A stretch of DNA of 45,140 nt from Flavobacteriales bacterium (lineage in GTDB: Bacteria > Bacteroidota > Bacteroidia > Flavobacteriales_D > Sanyastnellaceae), in NCBI GenBank assembly GCA_002862785.1, contig PKDZ01000088.1:1-45140 (forward strand), written 5' to 3'. Below are positions 18,826 to 27,576 of this stretch, piece after piece. Below the pieces are notes generated by a model. It was not told the DNA's origin, made no database searches, and saw only the letters and a program-made list of their open reading frames with translations. Each line of letters starts with the position of its first letter. The first letter of the stretch is position 1. Both the position numbers and the translations under genes were made by a program.

Positions 18826-19940
18826 TGCGTCTCCGCAACTCCCCTTGGGATTCCGCCAGCCTCGTGCTGGCGGTCCCGTTTGTGGCCTTGGTCCTCTTGC
18901 TCGCCGGGTGCGCTGGCGGAGGTCAGGGAACCCAAGTCGACACGTCCGGTGTCCAGCTCCATCAGGGCAAGGCGCAGGGCACAACGTACAGCATCAAATA
19001 CCTGAGCGAGGACAGGTTGGACGACGCCGTCTTCGAAGACCTGCTCGAGGTCGTGGATGTGGCGGTCAACCTGTGGCGTCCCGAGAGCACCCTGAACGCC
19101 ATCAATGCATGGGACCGCACGGATTCCCTGTTTGGTTTCGTGGACAGCACGCAGATCATCGGTCCGTTGTGGGCCTTGTCCGAAGAGCTGCATGAGCTGA
19201 CAAGGGGCGCGTTTGATCCCACGGTGAGTCCGTTGGTCGAGCTCTGGGGCTTCGGTCTGTCGAAGCGGGGAGAGGTCACGGAGGCCGACGTGGACAGTGT
19301 GCTTGCGTTCACGGGATTGCGACCGGAACGCTTCGACATGAACGAGGAGGAGGCCGACGGATACTACGTGGGCACGTGGGTGCACAAGGGCGACGCCCGG
19401 GCCGCACTCGATTTCAACGCCGTGGCCCAAGGCTACACTGTGGACCTGTTGCTCGAAGCGCTCCGCGAGCGGGGCATTGACCACGCCATGGTCGAGCTCG
19501 GAGGCGAGGTGGTCTGCCGGGGCGTGAATGCCGCCGGTGAGCCGTGGCGCATCGCCGTGGACCGCCCCATCGTGGGCAGCAGTGCCGAAGATCGCGTGCT
19601 GGAAACGGTGGTCTCCGTGCAGGATCGCGCCATCTGCACCAGCGGCAGCTACCGGAAGTTCTATGAGCAGGACGGGCGCCGTTTCAGCCACACCATCGAC
19701 CCGGCCACGGGCTGGCCGGCCGAGAATGGACTGCTGAGTGCGACCGTTCTCGCTCCGACGGCCGCTTACGCAGATGCTTTGGCCACAGCGTTTATGGTGT
19801 TGGGAGCAGAACAGACCCGAGGTTTCCTCGCTGCCTACCCCAATCTCGGGGTGGACGTCCTTCTGATGTCCGACGATGGAGACGGAGGATACTCCGTGTG
19901 GGCGACCCCGGGATTCGAGGCCGTGTCTCAGCCCCTCTGA
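18822..19940 (+). CDS. apbE: FAD:protein FMN transferase
   Basis: 372 residues. A lipoprotein signal ends in the lipobox LLLAGC (C30), so the enzyme is anchored on the periplasmic side. ApbE cleaves FAD and attaches FMN to Thr in NqrB and NqrC. Family motifs: [54 protein letters not shown] and the Mg-binding end [11 protein letters not shown]. It overlaps nqrF and ends directly against the convergent small Cys-rich gene (19940/19941, no intervening base). ATGs at 18822 and 18825 are equivalent start candidates. Confidence 0.96.
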   Translation: MMRLRNSPWDSASLVLAVPFVALVLLLAGCAGGGQGTQVDTSGVQLHQGKAQGTTYSIKYLSEDRLDDAVFEDLLEVVDVAVNLWRPESTLNAINAWDRTDSLFGFVDSTQIIGPLWALSEELHELTRGAFDPTVSPLVELWGFGLSKRGEVTEADVDSVLAFTGLRPERFDMNEEEADGYYVGTWVHKGDARAALDFNAVAQGYTVDLLLEALRERGIDHAMVELGGEVVCRGVNAAGEPWRIAVDRPIVGSSAEDRVLETVVSVQDRAICTSGSYRKFYEQDGRRFSHTIDPATGWPAENGLLSATVLAPTAAYADALATAFMVLGAEQTRGFLAAYPNLGVDVLLMSDDGDGGYSVWATPGFEAVSQPL

Positions 19941-20153
19941 TCAGGCGCCTTCGGGCAGCTCGTCTTTCTGGCAGCGATCCCCACGACTGGCTCCACAGAT
20001 GGAGCATGACCCATCCGCCTTGTCCAGCAACGGGTTGTTGCTGGAGCAGGTCCCGGCAAATTCGCCGTCTTTCTTGACCAGAATCTTGATGGCGATGCCC
20101 GCAAAACCCAATGCGAGGAGTCCGATGGTGAGGAAAATGGTCGTGAAATCCAT
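19941..20153 (-). CDS. Small Cys-rich single-span membrane protein, NqrM-like candidate
   Basis: 70 residues. One membrane helix (FTTIFLTIGLLALGFAGIAIKILV) is followed by Lys-Lys and a short soluble tail with four Cys: GTCSSNN (C36), GSCSICG (C50, C53) and DRCQ (C61). NqrM (DUF539) of gammaproteobacteria, needed for iron-centre assembly in NqrDE, has the same plan: one helix, basic turn, G-S/T-C, then a CxC or CxxC cluster and a final Cys. The location immediately beside nqrF-apbE fits. The functional link is an inference; sequence identity to NqrM is low and I cannot align it. The ATG at 20153 is 4 nt below a perfect TACCTTTG box, which supports a real gene. Confidence 0.75.
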   Translation of the reverse strand: MDFTTIFLTIGLLALGFAGIAIKILVKKDGEFAGTCSSNNPLLDKADGSCSICGASRGDRCQKDELPEGA

Positions 20154-20157
20154 GACG

Positions 20158-20165
20158 CAAAGGTA
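20158..20165 (-). promoter_or_regulatory. -7 promoter box TACCTTTG
   Basis: A perfect TAnnTTTG on the minus strand 4 nt upstream of the ATG at 20153, identical to the box at 5763-5770. Confidence 0.65.
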
Positions 20166-20262
20166 GAATTCAGATGTTGCTCTGCCCTGGGATGATGGAA
20201 GGGAAAAGGCAACACAGAGTGCTCGTTTCCGTAGAAACAATTCGAATGTTCGTTTGGTAACA

Positions 20263-20292
20263 TTGACGATTCGTCGAAAATACGTATCTTCA
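20263..20292 (+). promoter_or_regulatory. Promoter TTG-N19-TATCTTCA
   Basis: A -33-like TTG (20263-20265) is separated by 19 bp from TATCTTCA (20285-20292), a variant of TAnnTTTG. It lies in an AT-rich stretch and would give a leader of about 15-30 nt for the secreted protein gene starting at 20313 or 20325. The rest of 20154-20312 shows no gene. Confidence 0.55.
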
Positions 20293-20312
20293 GGTATTTC
20301 ATTATCCGTTTG

Positions 20313-22055
20313 ATGCCAATCTCCATGAAGCAGTCGATTCATGCGGGCCTGCTGCTTGCCCTCTGCCTTCTGTTTAGTCAAGGTGCGCAATCCCAGGACT
20401 GTGCCTGCCCACCTGTGGCGGATCGTCCTGTGGTGAACCTGACGGATGAAGGGGGAGCAGGAACCGGAACGCGAACGCTGGCTTGTGATACGCTCTACGT
20501 GCTGAATGGCTTTGTTTACGTCAATTCGGGAGATGTTTTGACCATCGACCCCGGCACGGTCATCCAGGCCAAGTCCGGACAAGGAGAAGCGGCGAGTTGT
20601 CTCATCGCGGCACGAGGTGCCCAGATTGTTGCGGATGGCACCGCCGAATGTCCCATTGTCTTTACCTACGAGGGCGATCCGATGAACGGATCCACCCCGT
20701 ACAACACGAACGGACTGTGGGGAGGTGTCATCCTGAATGGACATGGAGAGCTGAACACTTACGACGGAGACGACCTCGCCGAGGGCATCATGGACGCCTC
20801 GGGTCAGGGCCGGGATGTCTACGGCGCCATGGATTCCAATGGAGACGGGGACAACGACTTCTTCGACAATGCCGAATCCAGCGGAGTCCTCCGCCACGTG
20901 TCCATTCGGCACGGAGGCAGCGAGATGCCCAATCCACCCGTGAACTTCCAGAACGTCATCAATGGGGATGAGACCAACGGGCTCAGCCTCAACGGAGTTG
21001 GATCCGGCACGATCCTCGAACACATCGAAATCGTATCCACTTTGGATGACGGACTCCAGATCATGGGGGGCGCAGCCAGCTTGAAATACGTGGCTGTGGC
21101 CTTCTCGACGGAGGAGAACCTCGAGTTCGACCAGGGTTGGGTTGGCGACCTGCAGTACTTCTTCACCCTGATGGATCAAGGTGAACCGACGGCCAGCTTC
21201 GGGTGGGACCTGGAGGGCGACGACTTCGAGTTCCAGGACGTCACCCTGAGCTTCTTGCCCTACACGAATCCTCAGATTGCCAACTTCACGTCCATCGGCC
21301 ATTCCGAGGCAGACGCTGTGCGCTGGCACAACGGGGGAGGAGGCCGACTCTACAACGGCATCTTTCAGAACTTCGGGTTTGGCATCGATCTAGAGGACTT
21401 CGACCCTTGTGACGCCTACGAGCTGTTCCTCTTCGGTCAGCTGGAGATTCACAACAACCGCTTTTGGAACATCGGCGACTCGCTCGCCCTTGACACGATG
21501 ATTCTCTACGAGGGGCCGGTGTGGAATGGCAACATGCAAATCCAGGACCACTTCGTGGCCAACAACAATGTGGGTTCGGATCTGGGCCTCGACGACACAT
21601 TCGCTGCATTGGCGGGATTTGTCACCTCTGGCGTGGATCCGTTCCCAACGGTGGCTGACAGTGTTCCCGCGATCCACCAGCCGGTGGGCACCTTCTTCGA
21701 CCCGGTCAACTACGTCGGCGCTTTTGAGCCCGGCGGGACGAACTGGTTGGCTGGGAGCTACCTCGACCAGTTGGGCCTGTTCTACCCGGGGGACATTCCC
21801 GGATGCACCTATGACTTTGCGTGCAACTACAATCCGGAGGCCAACGTCGACGACGGTTCCTGTGACCTGGATGCATGCAGTGGCTGCATCTATGAGGAGG
21901 CGGCCAACTACGACCCGAATGCGGTCCGTGACGACGGCAGTTGCTCCGGATTTGCCGGCAGCCCAAACTGCGCCACGGACGTGGACGGCGACGGCACCAC
22001 GGGGGTGAACGACCTGCTCGAGGTCCTGTCCCTCTTCGGCGCGGTCTGCGACTGA
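20313..22055 (+). CDS. Secreted beta-helix-like surface protein with GCTD-type repeats and dockerin-like C-terminus
   Basis: 580 residues from the ATG at 20313 (576 if the ATG at 20325, which begins MKQSIHAGLLLALCLLFSQG, is used). After the signal peptide, residues about 30-490 resemble the right-handed beta-helix-like surface proteins common in Bacteroidota: LTIDPGTVIQAKSG, GLWGGVILNGHGELN, ISIRHGG-like turns, TLDDGLQIMGGAASLKYV and ENLEFDQGWVGDLQYFF. Two modules follow ([21 protein letters not shown] and GCIYEEAANYDPNAVRDDGSC). The protein ends with a 28-residue Cys-bracketed dockerin-like segment, C..DVDGDGTTGVNDLLEVLSLFGAVCD. No T9SS type A domain follows. Function is unknown; cell-surface adhesion or matrix is an inference. 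Confidence 0.88.
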   Translation: MPISMKQSIHAGLLLALCLLFSQGAQSQDCACPPVADRPVVNLTDEGGAGTGTRTLACDTLYVLNGFVYVNSGDVLTIDPGTVIQAKSGQGEAASCLIAARGAQIVADGTAECPIVFTYEGDPMNGSTPYNTNGLWGGVILNGHGELNTYDGDDLAEGIMDASGQGRDVYGAMDSNGDGDNDFFDNAESSGVLRHVSIRHGGSEMPNPPVNFQNVINGDETNGLSLNGVGSGTILEHIEIVSTLDDGLQIMGGAASLKYVAVAFSTEENLEFDQGWVGDLQYFFTLMDQGEPTASFGWDLEGDDFEFQDVTLSFLPYTNPQIANFTSIGHSEADAVRWHNGGGGRLYNGIFQNFGFGIDLEDFDPCDAYELFLFGQLEIHNNRFWNIGDSLALDTMILYEGPVWNGNMQIQDHFVANNNVGSDLGLDDTFAALAGFVTSGVDPFPTVADSVPAIHQPVGTFFDPVNYVGAFEPGGTNWLAGSYLDQLGLFYPGDIPGCTYDFACNYNPEANVDDGSCDLDACSGCIYEEAANYDPNAVRDDGSCSGFAGSPNCATDVDGDGTTGVNDLLEVLSLFGAVCD

Positions 22056-22061
22056 ACCCGT

Positions 22062-23174
22062 TCAGCGCTTCCGAACTCCGTATGGCGTCTTTCCGCCCGG
22101 TACCCACCCGATGCCGAGCGCGGGATGGTGTGCCCGAAATCCATGGGTCAGCAACCCGAGATTGACCCACCAGGGCCCTCTCCAATGGGCGTGGAGGACG
22201 ACCCGATTGTAATGGGCCTCCTCCTCTTGCCAGCGATGCAGGTAGCGCCCGTGGACCAGATCAATGTGCACACGGGTGAACCGAAGCTGGAGCCCACCGT
22301 GAACGCCCAATCCGGCTGAGGAAGGCCGTTCAAAGACCATCGCCCCCAGAATTCCTCCCAGCCGGAGTCCGCCTCCGAATCGCCAGTCGAGACCGGCTTC
22401 GCCGACGGTTTCCCGGCTCCCCAGCGGGGCGGGTTGACGGCGTCCGACCGCCACATGAACCCGCAGGCCGGACACCGGCTTGGGCAGGATGGCCAGCACA
22501 GTCAGCGTATCCGTTGTGTGAACCGGACGGCGAGCGTCTTTTGACAGGACTACAGAGACAGCCAGTGAGGCCACATTGGTCCCGAGGTTGGGCTGGGTGA
22601 AGGACCCGTTGCTCTGGTGGTCCAGCGTCCCATGCAGCCCGATGCGCTCATGCCATGCGGCTCCGGGCTCCACACTACCCGGCCGATGCAGGCCGATCTG
22701 GATGGCCGCGTTGATGGGGGAGCCGATGACCACCCGCTGTCGCGCCTCCGCACTCTCCGTGCCCCAAGTCTTCTGGGTCCACCCGAGGCCGCCTCCCAGC
22801 CGAATTTGCCAAGAGCCTGCGGCATGCAGGTCCGCCGTCCCGAGTGCGGTGACCTGGGTGCCGAGGAACCGGGGTGACCCCGTGCTGCCAAGCCGGAGCG
22901 TGGCGCCCCATCGGGCATCCTCCCGGCTGCACCCCCAAAGCCCGCCCGCCCGGGTGGACCAGTGGACGTGCACCATCTGGGCATGGCCCTCGACCAGCGC
23001 ACGGATCGCCTCCCGATGCGGAACGAGGAAGCCGCCACCCACGGCGCATTCCCAACGGTCTTGGCGGGTCTTGATCGGCGCTTGGGCATGGACGCCCACA
23101 TCCTGCGACAGGAGCGCCACCACGCACACCAAGGGCAGGCACCCGGAGAATGGCCGGAAGGAACGACGTGGCAT
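22062..23174 (-). CDS. Acyloxyacyl hydrolase / PagL-like lipid A deacylase
   Basis: 370 residues with a signal sequence (PLVCVVALLSQDVGVHA). The mid-protein motif LHGTLDHQSNGSF..PNLGTN at about 181-200 matches the active-site strand of PagL-type outer-membrane deacylases, with H186 and S188 in the HxSNG arrangement. Bacteroidota versions are about 350-400 residues, longer than proteobacterial PagL (about 170), as here. The enzyme would remove an acyl chain from lipid A in the outer leaflet. The C-terminal half consists of alternating amphipathic strands consistent with a barrel; the chain ends KTPYGVRKR rather than in an aromatic residue, which is unusual for a barrel. It converges on the gene ending at 22055 and diverges from mazG. 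Confidence 0.75.
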   Translation of the reverse strand: MPRRSFRPFSGCLPLVCVVALLSQDVGVHAQAPIKTRQDRWECAVGGGFLVPHREAIRALVEGHAQMVHVHWSTRAGGLWGCSREDARWGATLRLGSTGSPRFLGTQVTALGTADLHAAGSWQIRLGGGLGWTQKTWGTESAEARQRVVIGSPINAAIQIGLHRPGSVEPGAAWHERIGLHGTLDHQSNGSFTQPNLGTNVASLAVSVVLSKDARRPVHTTDTLTVLAILPKPVSGLRVHVAVGRRQPAPLGSRETVGEAGLDWRFGGGLRLGGILGAMVFERPSSAGLGVHGGLQLRFTRVHIDLVHGRYLHRWQEEEAHYNRVVLHAHWRGPWWVNLGLLTHGFRAHHPALGIGWVPGGKTPYGVRKR

Positions 23175-23178
23175 GGGC

Positions 23179-23186
23179 CAAAGGTG
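23179..23186 (-). promoter_or_regulatory. -7 box CACCTTTG (one mismatch)
   Basis: Minus-strand box with a single mismatch to TAnnTTTG, 4 nt from the ATG of the deacylase-like gene. It is separated by only 4 bp from the mazG box on the other strand. Confidence 0.5.
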
Positions 23187-23190
23187 ACCT

Positions 23191-23198
23191 TAATTTTG
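23191..23198 (+). promoter_or_regulatory. -7 promoter box TAATTTTG for mazG
   Basis: A perfect TAnnTTTG on the plus strand, 4 nt before the mazG ATG at 23203, within a 28-bp divergent intergenic region. Confidence 0.6.
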
Positions 23199-23202
23199 GT
23201 GC

Positions 23203-24042
23203 ATGCCGCACAAGGACGCCATCGACCGCCCCCAACTGGACACGCCCAAGGGAGGCCACACGCGAGAGGAGAAGCTGGCCGCTTTCGGTCGCCTCCTCGA
23301 CATCATGGATGACCTGCGCGAAGGATGCCCGTGGGACAGGAAGCAGAATTTCGAATCCCTGCGCCACCTCACCATCGAGGAGACCTACGAGCTCGGCGAG
23401 GCCATCCTCGAGGGGAACCTCGACGAAGTGGGCAAGGAAGTCGGCGACCTGATGTTGCACATGGTCTTTTACAGCCGGTTGGGCTCGGAGGCGGGCGCGT
23501 TCGATGCGGCGGATGTCCTCCATGGCATCTGTGACAAGTTGGTCACCCGACACCCGCACATTTACGGGGATGTCGAGGCGGCGACGGAAGAAGAAGTCAA
23601 GGCCAATTGGGAGAAGATCAAACTCAAGGAGAAAGGGGAGGAGCGCCAGAGCGTCCTGCAGGGCGTCCCCTCCGGACTGCCTTCCCTGGTCAAGGCACAG
23701 CGCATCCAGGAAAAGGTCCGTGGTGTCGGATTTGACTGGGACCACGCCGGTCAGGTCTGGGACAAGGTCCAGGAGGAGCTGGGGGAATTGCGCGAGGAGG
23801 TGGACCAGAAGAGCGACCGCATCGCCGATGAATTCGGGGACGTGCTCTTTGCCCTCATCAATTATGCGCGGTTCCTTGACGTCAATCCCGATGAAGCATT
23901 GGAGCGCACCAACCGCCGGTTCAAGGCCCGCTTCGAAGCCATGGAGCGCCGCATTGCCGATGCCGGACTCGACCTCGGGGAGATGCCCCTGGAAGAGATG
24001 GACCGCCACTGGGACGCGGCCAAACTCGAACTCGGCCAATGA
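23203..24042 (+). CDS. mazG: Nucleoside triphosphate pyrophosphohydrolase MazG
   Basis: 279 residues with two MazG domains, as in the E. coli housekeeping enzyme (263). The N-terminal domain has CPWDRKQNFESLRHLTIEETYEL with the metal-binding EExxE-like helix and EVGDLMLHMVFYS. The C-terminal active domain has GFDWDHAGQVWDKVQEELGEL and DEFGDVLFALINYARFL, with EExxE and ExxD ligands visible. It hydrolyses NTPs/dNTPs to NMP and pyrophosphate and is linked to nucleotide-pool cleaning and ppGpp control. Its stop overlaps the next ATG by four bases (ATGA). Confidence 0.96.
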   Translation: MPHKDAIDRPQLDTPKGGHTREEKLAAFGRLLDIMDDLREGCPWDRKQNFESLRHLTIEETYELGEAILEGNLDEVGKEVGDLMLHMVFYSRLGSEAGAFDAADVLHGICDKLVTRHPHIYGDVEAATEEEVKANWEKIKLKEKGEERQSVLQGVPSGLPSLVKAQRIQEKVRGVGFDWDHAGQVWDKVQEELGELREEVDQKSDRIADEFGDVLFALINYARFLDVNPDEALERTNRRFKARFEAMERRIADAGLDLGEMPLEEMDRHWDAAKLELGQ

Positions 24043-24797
24043 CGCGAGCGCGATTCCTGGCCTGGCTGGCGCTGGCCTTGCCGGTATGGACCCTGATGGA
24101 GGGGTGCACGGCAGAAGGCGCCGGGTGCGGAACGCCACTGGGCCGATCGGTCTCCGACACCCTTGAGCTCCAGGACATGCCCGAGCAGTTGCTCGTCACC
24201 GACCGGGTGGAGGTTCACTGGTGGCCTGGAGACACGCTGCCTTTCGCCGTCCGTCACGCTTGGGACGGCACTCTGGACGGAATTGAGTTCAGCCTCAGCG
24301 ATGGAGAACTGATGATCGAGGACCGAAACCGTTGCGGTTGGGTCCGGCGCCTCGATGCGGTCCCCCGCGTGGACCTTTATGGGATGATGCCGAGAGAGGT
24401 CCGTCTGGAATCTCAGGCGGATTTCATCATGGAGGCACCGTGCACATCCGGAGATTTGACGGTCGAGGGCAACCAGATGGCCGGCCGCATGGACTTGTGG
24501 TTCGAGGCGGACAGCCTCAAGGTGCGGTTGCCCAATGGCATCGGCCATGCATCGGCCAAAGGCACGGCCGTGCGCTTCTCCACCTTCCGCTCCGGCTTCG
24601 GCGACTTCGATGCTTCCGCACTCAACGCGGAGCGGGTTGTGGCCCATCAGGCCGGAACCGGGGTGATGACCTTGCGGCCAGAAGGCTACCTCTACTTGGA
24701 GTTGTCCGGGGCCGGCACGGTCTACGTGCTCAGCGAGCCCGAGGCCCAAGACGTGAACATTTGGCCGGAGGCGACAGGGGAGATCATCGGCCCTTGA
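24039..24797 (+). CDS. Lipoprotein with GIN (DUF2807-like) domain
   Basis: 252 residues. An N-terminal signal peptide (FLAWLALALPVWTLMEGC) ends at a plausible lipobox Cys. The body is a repetitive beta-strand protein resembling the putative auto-transporter adhesin head GIN domain (DUF2807) of Bacteroidota: VRLESQADFIMEAPCTSGDLTVEG, SGFGDFDASALNAERVVAHQAGTGVM and a final LYLELSGAGTVYVLSEPE. The family lies at the cell surface or periplasm and its function is unknown. It overlaps mazG by ATGA and ends 3 bp from the convergent SGNH hydrolase gene. Confidence 0.7.
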   Translation: MTRARFLAWLALALPVWTLMEGCTAEGAGCGTPLGRSVSDTLELQDMPEQLLVTDRVEVHWWPGDTLPFAVRHAWDGTLDGIEFSLSDGELMIEDRNRCGWVRRLDAVPRVDLYGMMPREVRLESQADFIMEAPCTSGDLTVEGNQMAGRMDLWFEADSLKVRLPNGIGHASAKGTAVRFSTFRSGFGDFDASALNAERVVAHQAGTGVMTLRPEGYLYLELSGAGTVYVLSEPEAQDVNIWPEATGEIIGP

Positions 24798-24800
24798 TCC

Positions 24801-25559
24801 TCAATCGAGCAGCTGGGCTTCGACGGCCTCAGCGAAGGAGGCCACCCACGCAGTGTATTGGGCCCCACTGGGGTGCAGTCCGTCTGGCGCAACCCAGATC
24901 GGGTTCCACTGCTGGCTGATGCCGGTGATGTCATAATGGGCGATGCCCGCCTGGACGGTCAGTGTGGAACAGGCGGCATTGAACTGGGCGAGTTCCATCG
25001 AGATCGTGGACCGGTTGCCTTGCCCAAAAGGCGTGTAACCATAGTCGGGAATGCTCACCACGAAGACACGGTCATCCCGGCCATTGGCGAGGTCCACGGC
25101 CCGCTCGAGCAGGGCCTGGAATTCCACCTCGTAGGCGTCCAGCGGCAAGCCTTGGTACTGGTTGTTGACACCGATGAGGAGGGATACGAGGTCGAAGGTC
25201 GACGTGTCGATTTGCTGCGCATCCATGGCGTTGCTCAGATTGGCTGTGGTCCAGCCGGTGGTGGCGATGATGTGGGCCGGTATGAAATGGGTGTCGGGCA
25301 GACGCAGGGACAGGGAGTCCACCAATTGGTTGGGCCAGTCTCCGACATCGGGCACACTCTCGCCTATGGTGTAGCTGTCTCCGAGGGCGAGGTAGCGCAC
25401 TGTATCCGGGGCGGAACCGGTGAATGGGTCAGGCTGCGAAGGAGCTGGAGTCGGCGAGGTGGGAGGCGGAGGCGGTGGATCTTCGCGGGACACGATGCAG
25501 GAAGTAGAAAGGAGGCACAGAAGGGGAATCACACGCCGCATGTCCCCAAGGAACGGCAT
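24801..25559 (-). CDS. SGNH/GDSL hydrolase, probable lipoprotein
   Basis: 252 residues from the ATG at 25559; another ATG at 25541 (MRRVIPLLCLLSTSC) would place the lipobox-like Cys at 17. A Pro-rich linker (PPPPPPTSPTPAPSQ) separates the anchor from the enzyme. SGNH blocks are visible: YLALGDSYTIGES (catalytic Ser), ATTGWTTANL, VSLLIGVNNQYQG (Gly/Asn) and APDGLHPSGAQY (Asp/His). The family includes esterases, lipases and carbohydrate acetylesterases; the substrate is unknown. It is the last gene of the ffh-folD-ribD operon. Confidence 0.88.
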   Translation of the reverse strand: MPFLGDMRRVIPLLCLLSTSCIVSREDPPPPPPTSPTPAPSQPDPFTGSAPDTVRYLALGDSYTIGESVPDVGDWPNQLVDSLSLRLPDTHFIPAHIIATTGWTTANLSNAMDAQQIDTSTFDLVSLLIGVNNQYQGLPLDAYEVEFQALLERAVDLANGRDDRVFVVSIPDYGYTPFGQGNRSTISMELAQFNAACSTLTVQAGIAHYDITGISQQWNPIWVAPDGLHPSGAQYTAWVASFAEAVEAQLLD

Positions 25560-25564
25560 TTGCC

Positions 25565-26461
25565 TCAATCCGGCAGGAGCAGGAGCACGAGCGCCGTGGT
25601 CGCGAGCCCCCACCCGAGGATGTTCCGACCGTCTGGACGTTCCTTGAAGAAGGCAATTCCAGCCAATGCAGTGGCGAGAACGATGCCCAGGTTGTTGGAG
25701 GGGACAATGGCGGACCGGGGGGATGGCATGCTCTCATAGGCCGAGAGAAGGAAGAAGAGGGAGCCCACGTTGATGACCCCCAAGATGACCCCGCCGAGCA
25801 CCGTGGCGCGGCTGAAGACAGGTTTGGCCGATGGAACGAAGGCCCAGCGAAGCAGACCGATGAGGGCGGCCACGGTGAAGGGGACAGCCGCAAACGTCAA
25901 GCGGTCGGCATCGCTCGACATGTGGGCTTCCGATGAGAACCACCCAAAACCCAAGTCAATAAGCCCGGAGCCGAAGAAAACGATGGCGGGCAAGGTCCAC
26001 GTGACGTCGAGGCGGTCGTCCTGAGCTGCGATGACCGGGTCGTCGGCACTCCGCCCAGGACTGCTCGCTAGCCACACGGCGGGAAAGGCCAGCAGAACTG
26101 CGGCCGCCTTTGGCCAGGTGAAGGGGTCGGCCGGATCGAGCAGGATGAAGACCGACATGGGCAGGACCATGGACATCTTCGTAGCGATGGCCACGACGCC
26201 CATGCCCAAGTGCTGGGTACACTCGCCGATTTTCTTGAACATATACAGGAAGGCGAGGCCCATCACCGCTCCGGCCAATGAGCTGGGCTCGGCGATCCGG
26301 ACCGCGGCATGGGAGGGCCCGGCAATGGTCACGGCGATGGAGCCGGCCACGATGTAGTTGAGGACCACGGCTTCTTCCAGCCGGACATTGTACTTCGGGA
26401 ACAGCCGGAAACAACTGAACAGCAGGGTGGACACCAAGATGCTGAGGCCGAGGGCAATCAT
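25565..26461 (-). CDS. EamA/DMT-type small-molecule permease
   Basis: 298 residues from the ATG at 26461, which overlaps the ribD stop (ATGA). There are about ten membrane helices (for example MIALGLSILVSTLLFSCF, VVLNYIVAGSIAVTIAG and ILGWGLATTALVLLLLP), arranged as two repeats of five, as in drug/metabolite transporters. The SIVPSNNLGIVLATALAGIAFFKER-like end with a basic 'KER' after helix 9 fits the EamA fold. The substrate is unknown. Its place directly after ribD raises flavin or precursor transport as a possibility, but nothing in the sequence proves it. Confidence 0.75.
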   Translation of the reverse strand: MIALGLSILVSTLLFSCFRLFPKYNVRLEEAVVLNYIVAGSIAVTIAGPSHAAVRIAEPSSLAGAVMGLAFLYMFKKIGECTQHLGMGVVAIATKMSMVLPMSVFILLDPADPFTWPKAAAVLLAFPAVWLASSPGRSADDPVIAAQDDRLDVTWTLPAIVFFGSGLIDLGFGWFSSEAHMSSDADRLTFAAVPFTVAALIGLLRWAFVPSAKPVFSRATVLGGVILGVINVGSLFFLLSAYESMPSPRSAIVPSNNLGIVLATALAGIAFFKERPDGRNILGWGLATTALVLLLLPD

Positions 26462-27573
26462 GGAAGCGGCACCGAGAGGGTGGGGGGGAAATGGGTTCCA
26501 ATCCACGCTGCGGCTGCCGGGTGAACCCAATACTCGACGCGGTCTGTTCCGAAGGGGTGCTCGCCGCGCAGGATGGCGTCCTCCTCAGTGGGCCAAGCCG
26601 GTGCCGGCAATCCGCCTTCAGTCTGCTCGGTGGAGTGGCACAGACGGATTTCGTCCCAAAGGCCGGCGTCAAGAAATCGACCGAGCGTATCGGCTCCACC
26701 CTCGACCAGCACAGAACGAACCTCACGGGCCATCAGGTCCTCCATCAGGAACGGCAGGACAAACTGGCCTTCCGCGTCGAGGTGCACGACAGATTCCGGC
26801 AGTCCTTGAGGTCCACCCACCACGAGTGTGGAGTGCCCATCGGCATAGACCTGACGGTCTGCAGTCGTGCGTCCTTCAGGGTCTAGGACAATGCGGAGTG
26901 GATTCGGCCCCTCGGCTTCCCGGACATTCAGGGTGGGGTCATCGTTGCCAACGGTGCCCGCCCCCACGAGGATGGCCCCTTCCTCGGCCCGCCACTGGTG
27001 GGTGAGCCGGCGCAATGCAGGGGAGGTGATGGCCAGGCTGCCCATTTCGCCTTTCCGACGTGGCGGGTCTATGAACCCATCGGCACTGACGGCGCACTTC
27101 AGGACAATCCAAGGCCGTCCTCGCTCCATGGCACTCAGGAAGCGGCGGTTGAGCCAGCGGCCCTCGGGAAAGGCCTCGAGGATGGAGACGTCGATCCCGG
27201 CGGCGCGCATGCGGTCGATGCCGGAGCCGGCCACCTTGGGGTTCGGATCCACCATGCCCACGACGCAGCGCATGATGCCGGAGGCAATGAGGGCCTCCGA
27301 GCAGGGTGGGGTGCGGCCGTGGTGGCTGCAGGGCTCAAGGGTGACGTAGGCCGTGGCGCCCCGCGCATCTCCGTCGGGCGGAAGCGCTTGGAGGGCAGCC
27401 GCTTCGGCGTGGGGACCGCCGACGACAGCATGCCAGCCGGAAGAGAGGACGTGGCCATCTCGGACCAGGACACACCCAACCCGAGGGTTGGGTGCGGTGC
27501 CAAACTGGCCCCGACGCGCCAGCGTGAGGGCCTCAGCCATCCATTCCCGGTCCCGGGGGGTGACCTCTGACAT
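26458..27573 (-). CDS. ribD: Riboflavin biosynthesis deaminase/reductase
   Basis: 371 residues. It is a bifunctional enzyme performing the second and third steps of riboflavin synthesis. The N-terminal cytidine-deaminase-like domain has the zinc motif HAE (H55, E57) and PCSHHGRTPPC (C82, C91). The C-terminal reductase domain shows SADGFIDPP, ITSPALRRLTHQWRAEEGAILVG, DDPTLNVRE and VLVEGGADTLGRFLDAGLWDEI. Flavin supply fits the heavy flavin demand of the nqr operon in this window. No FMN riboswitch is possible directly upstream because folD ends 3 bp before the start. Confidence 0.96.
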   Translation of the reverse strand: MSEVTPRDREWMAEALTLARRGQFGTAPNPRVGCVLVRDGHVLSSGWHAVVGGPHAEAAALQALPPDGDARGATAYVTLEPCSHHGRTPPCSEALIASGIMRCVVGMVDPNPKVAGSGIDRMRAAGIDVSILEAFPEGRWLNRRFLSAMERGRPWIVLKCAVSADGFIDPPRRKGEMGSLAITSPALRRLTHQWRAEEGAILVGAGTVGNDDPTLNVREAEGPNPLRIVLDPEGRTTADRQVYADGHSTLVVGGPQGLPESVVHLDAEGQFVLPFLMEDLMAREVRSVLVEGGADTLGRFLDAGLWDEIRLCHSTEQTEGGLPAPAWPTEEDAILRGEHPFGTDRVEYWVHPAAAAWIGTHFPPTLSVPLP

Positions 27574-27576
27574 GGC

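Noticed and set aside
12810-19940. Rnf complex instead of Nqr
   Set aside because: Gene order A-F with NqrA and NqrF types, covalent FMN motifs in B and C, and no RnfB/RnfC-type ferredoxin subunits identify Nqr.
27574-27576. FMN riboswitch before ribD
   Set aside because: Only 3 bp separate folD and ribD, leaving no room for an aptamer.
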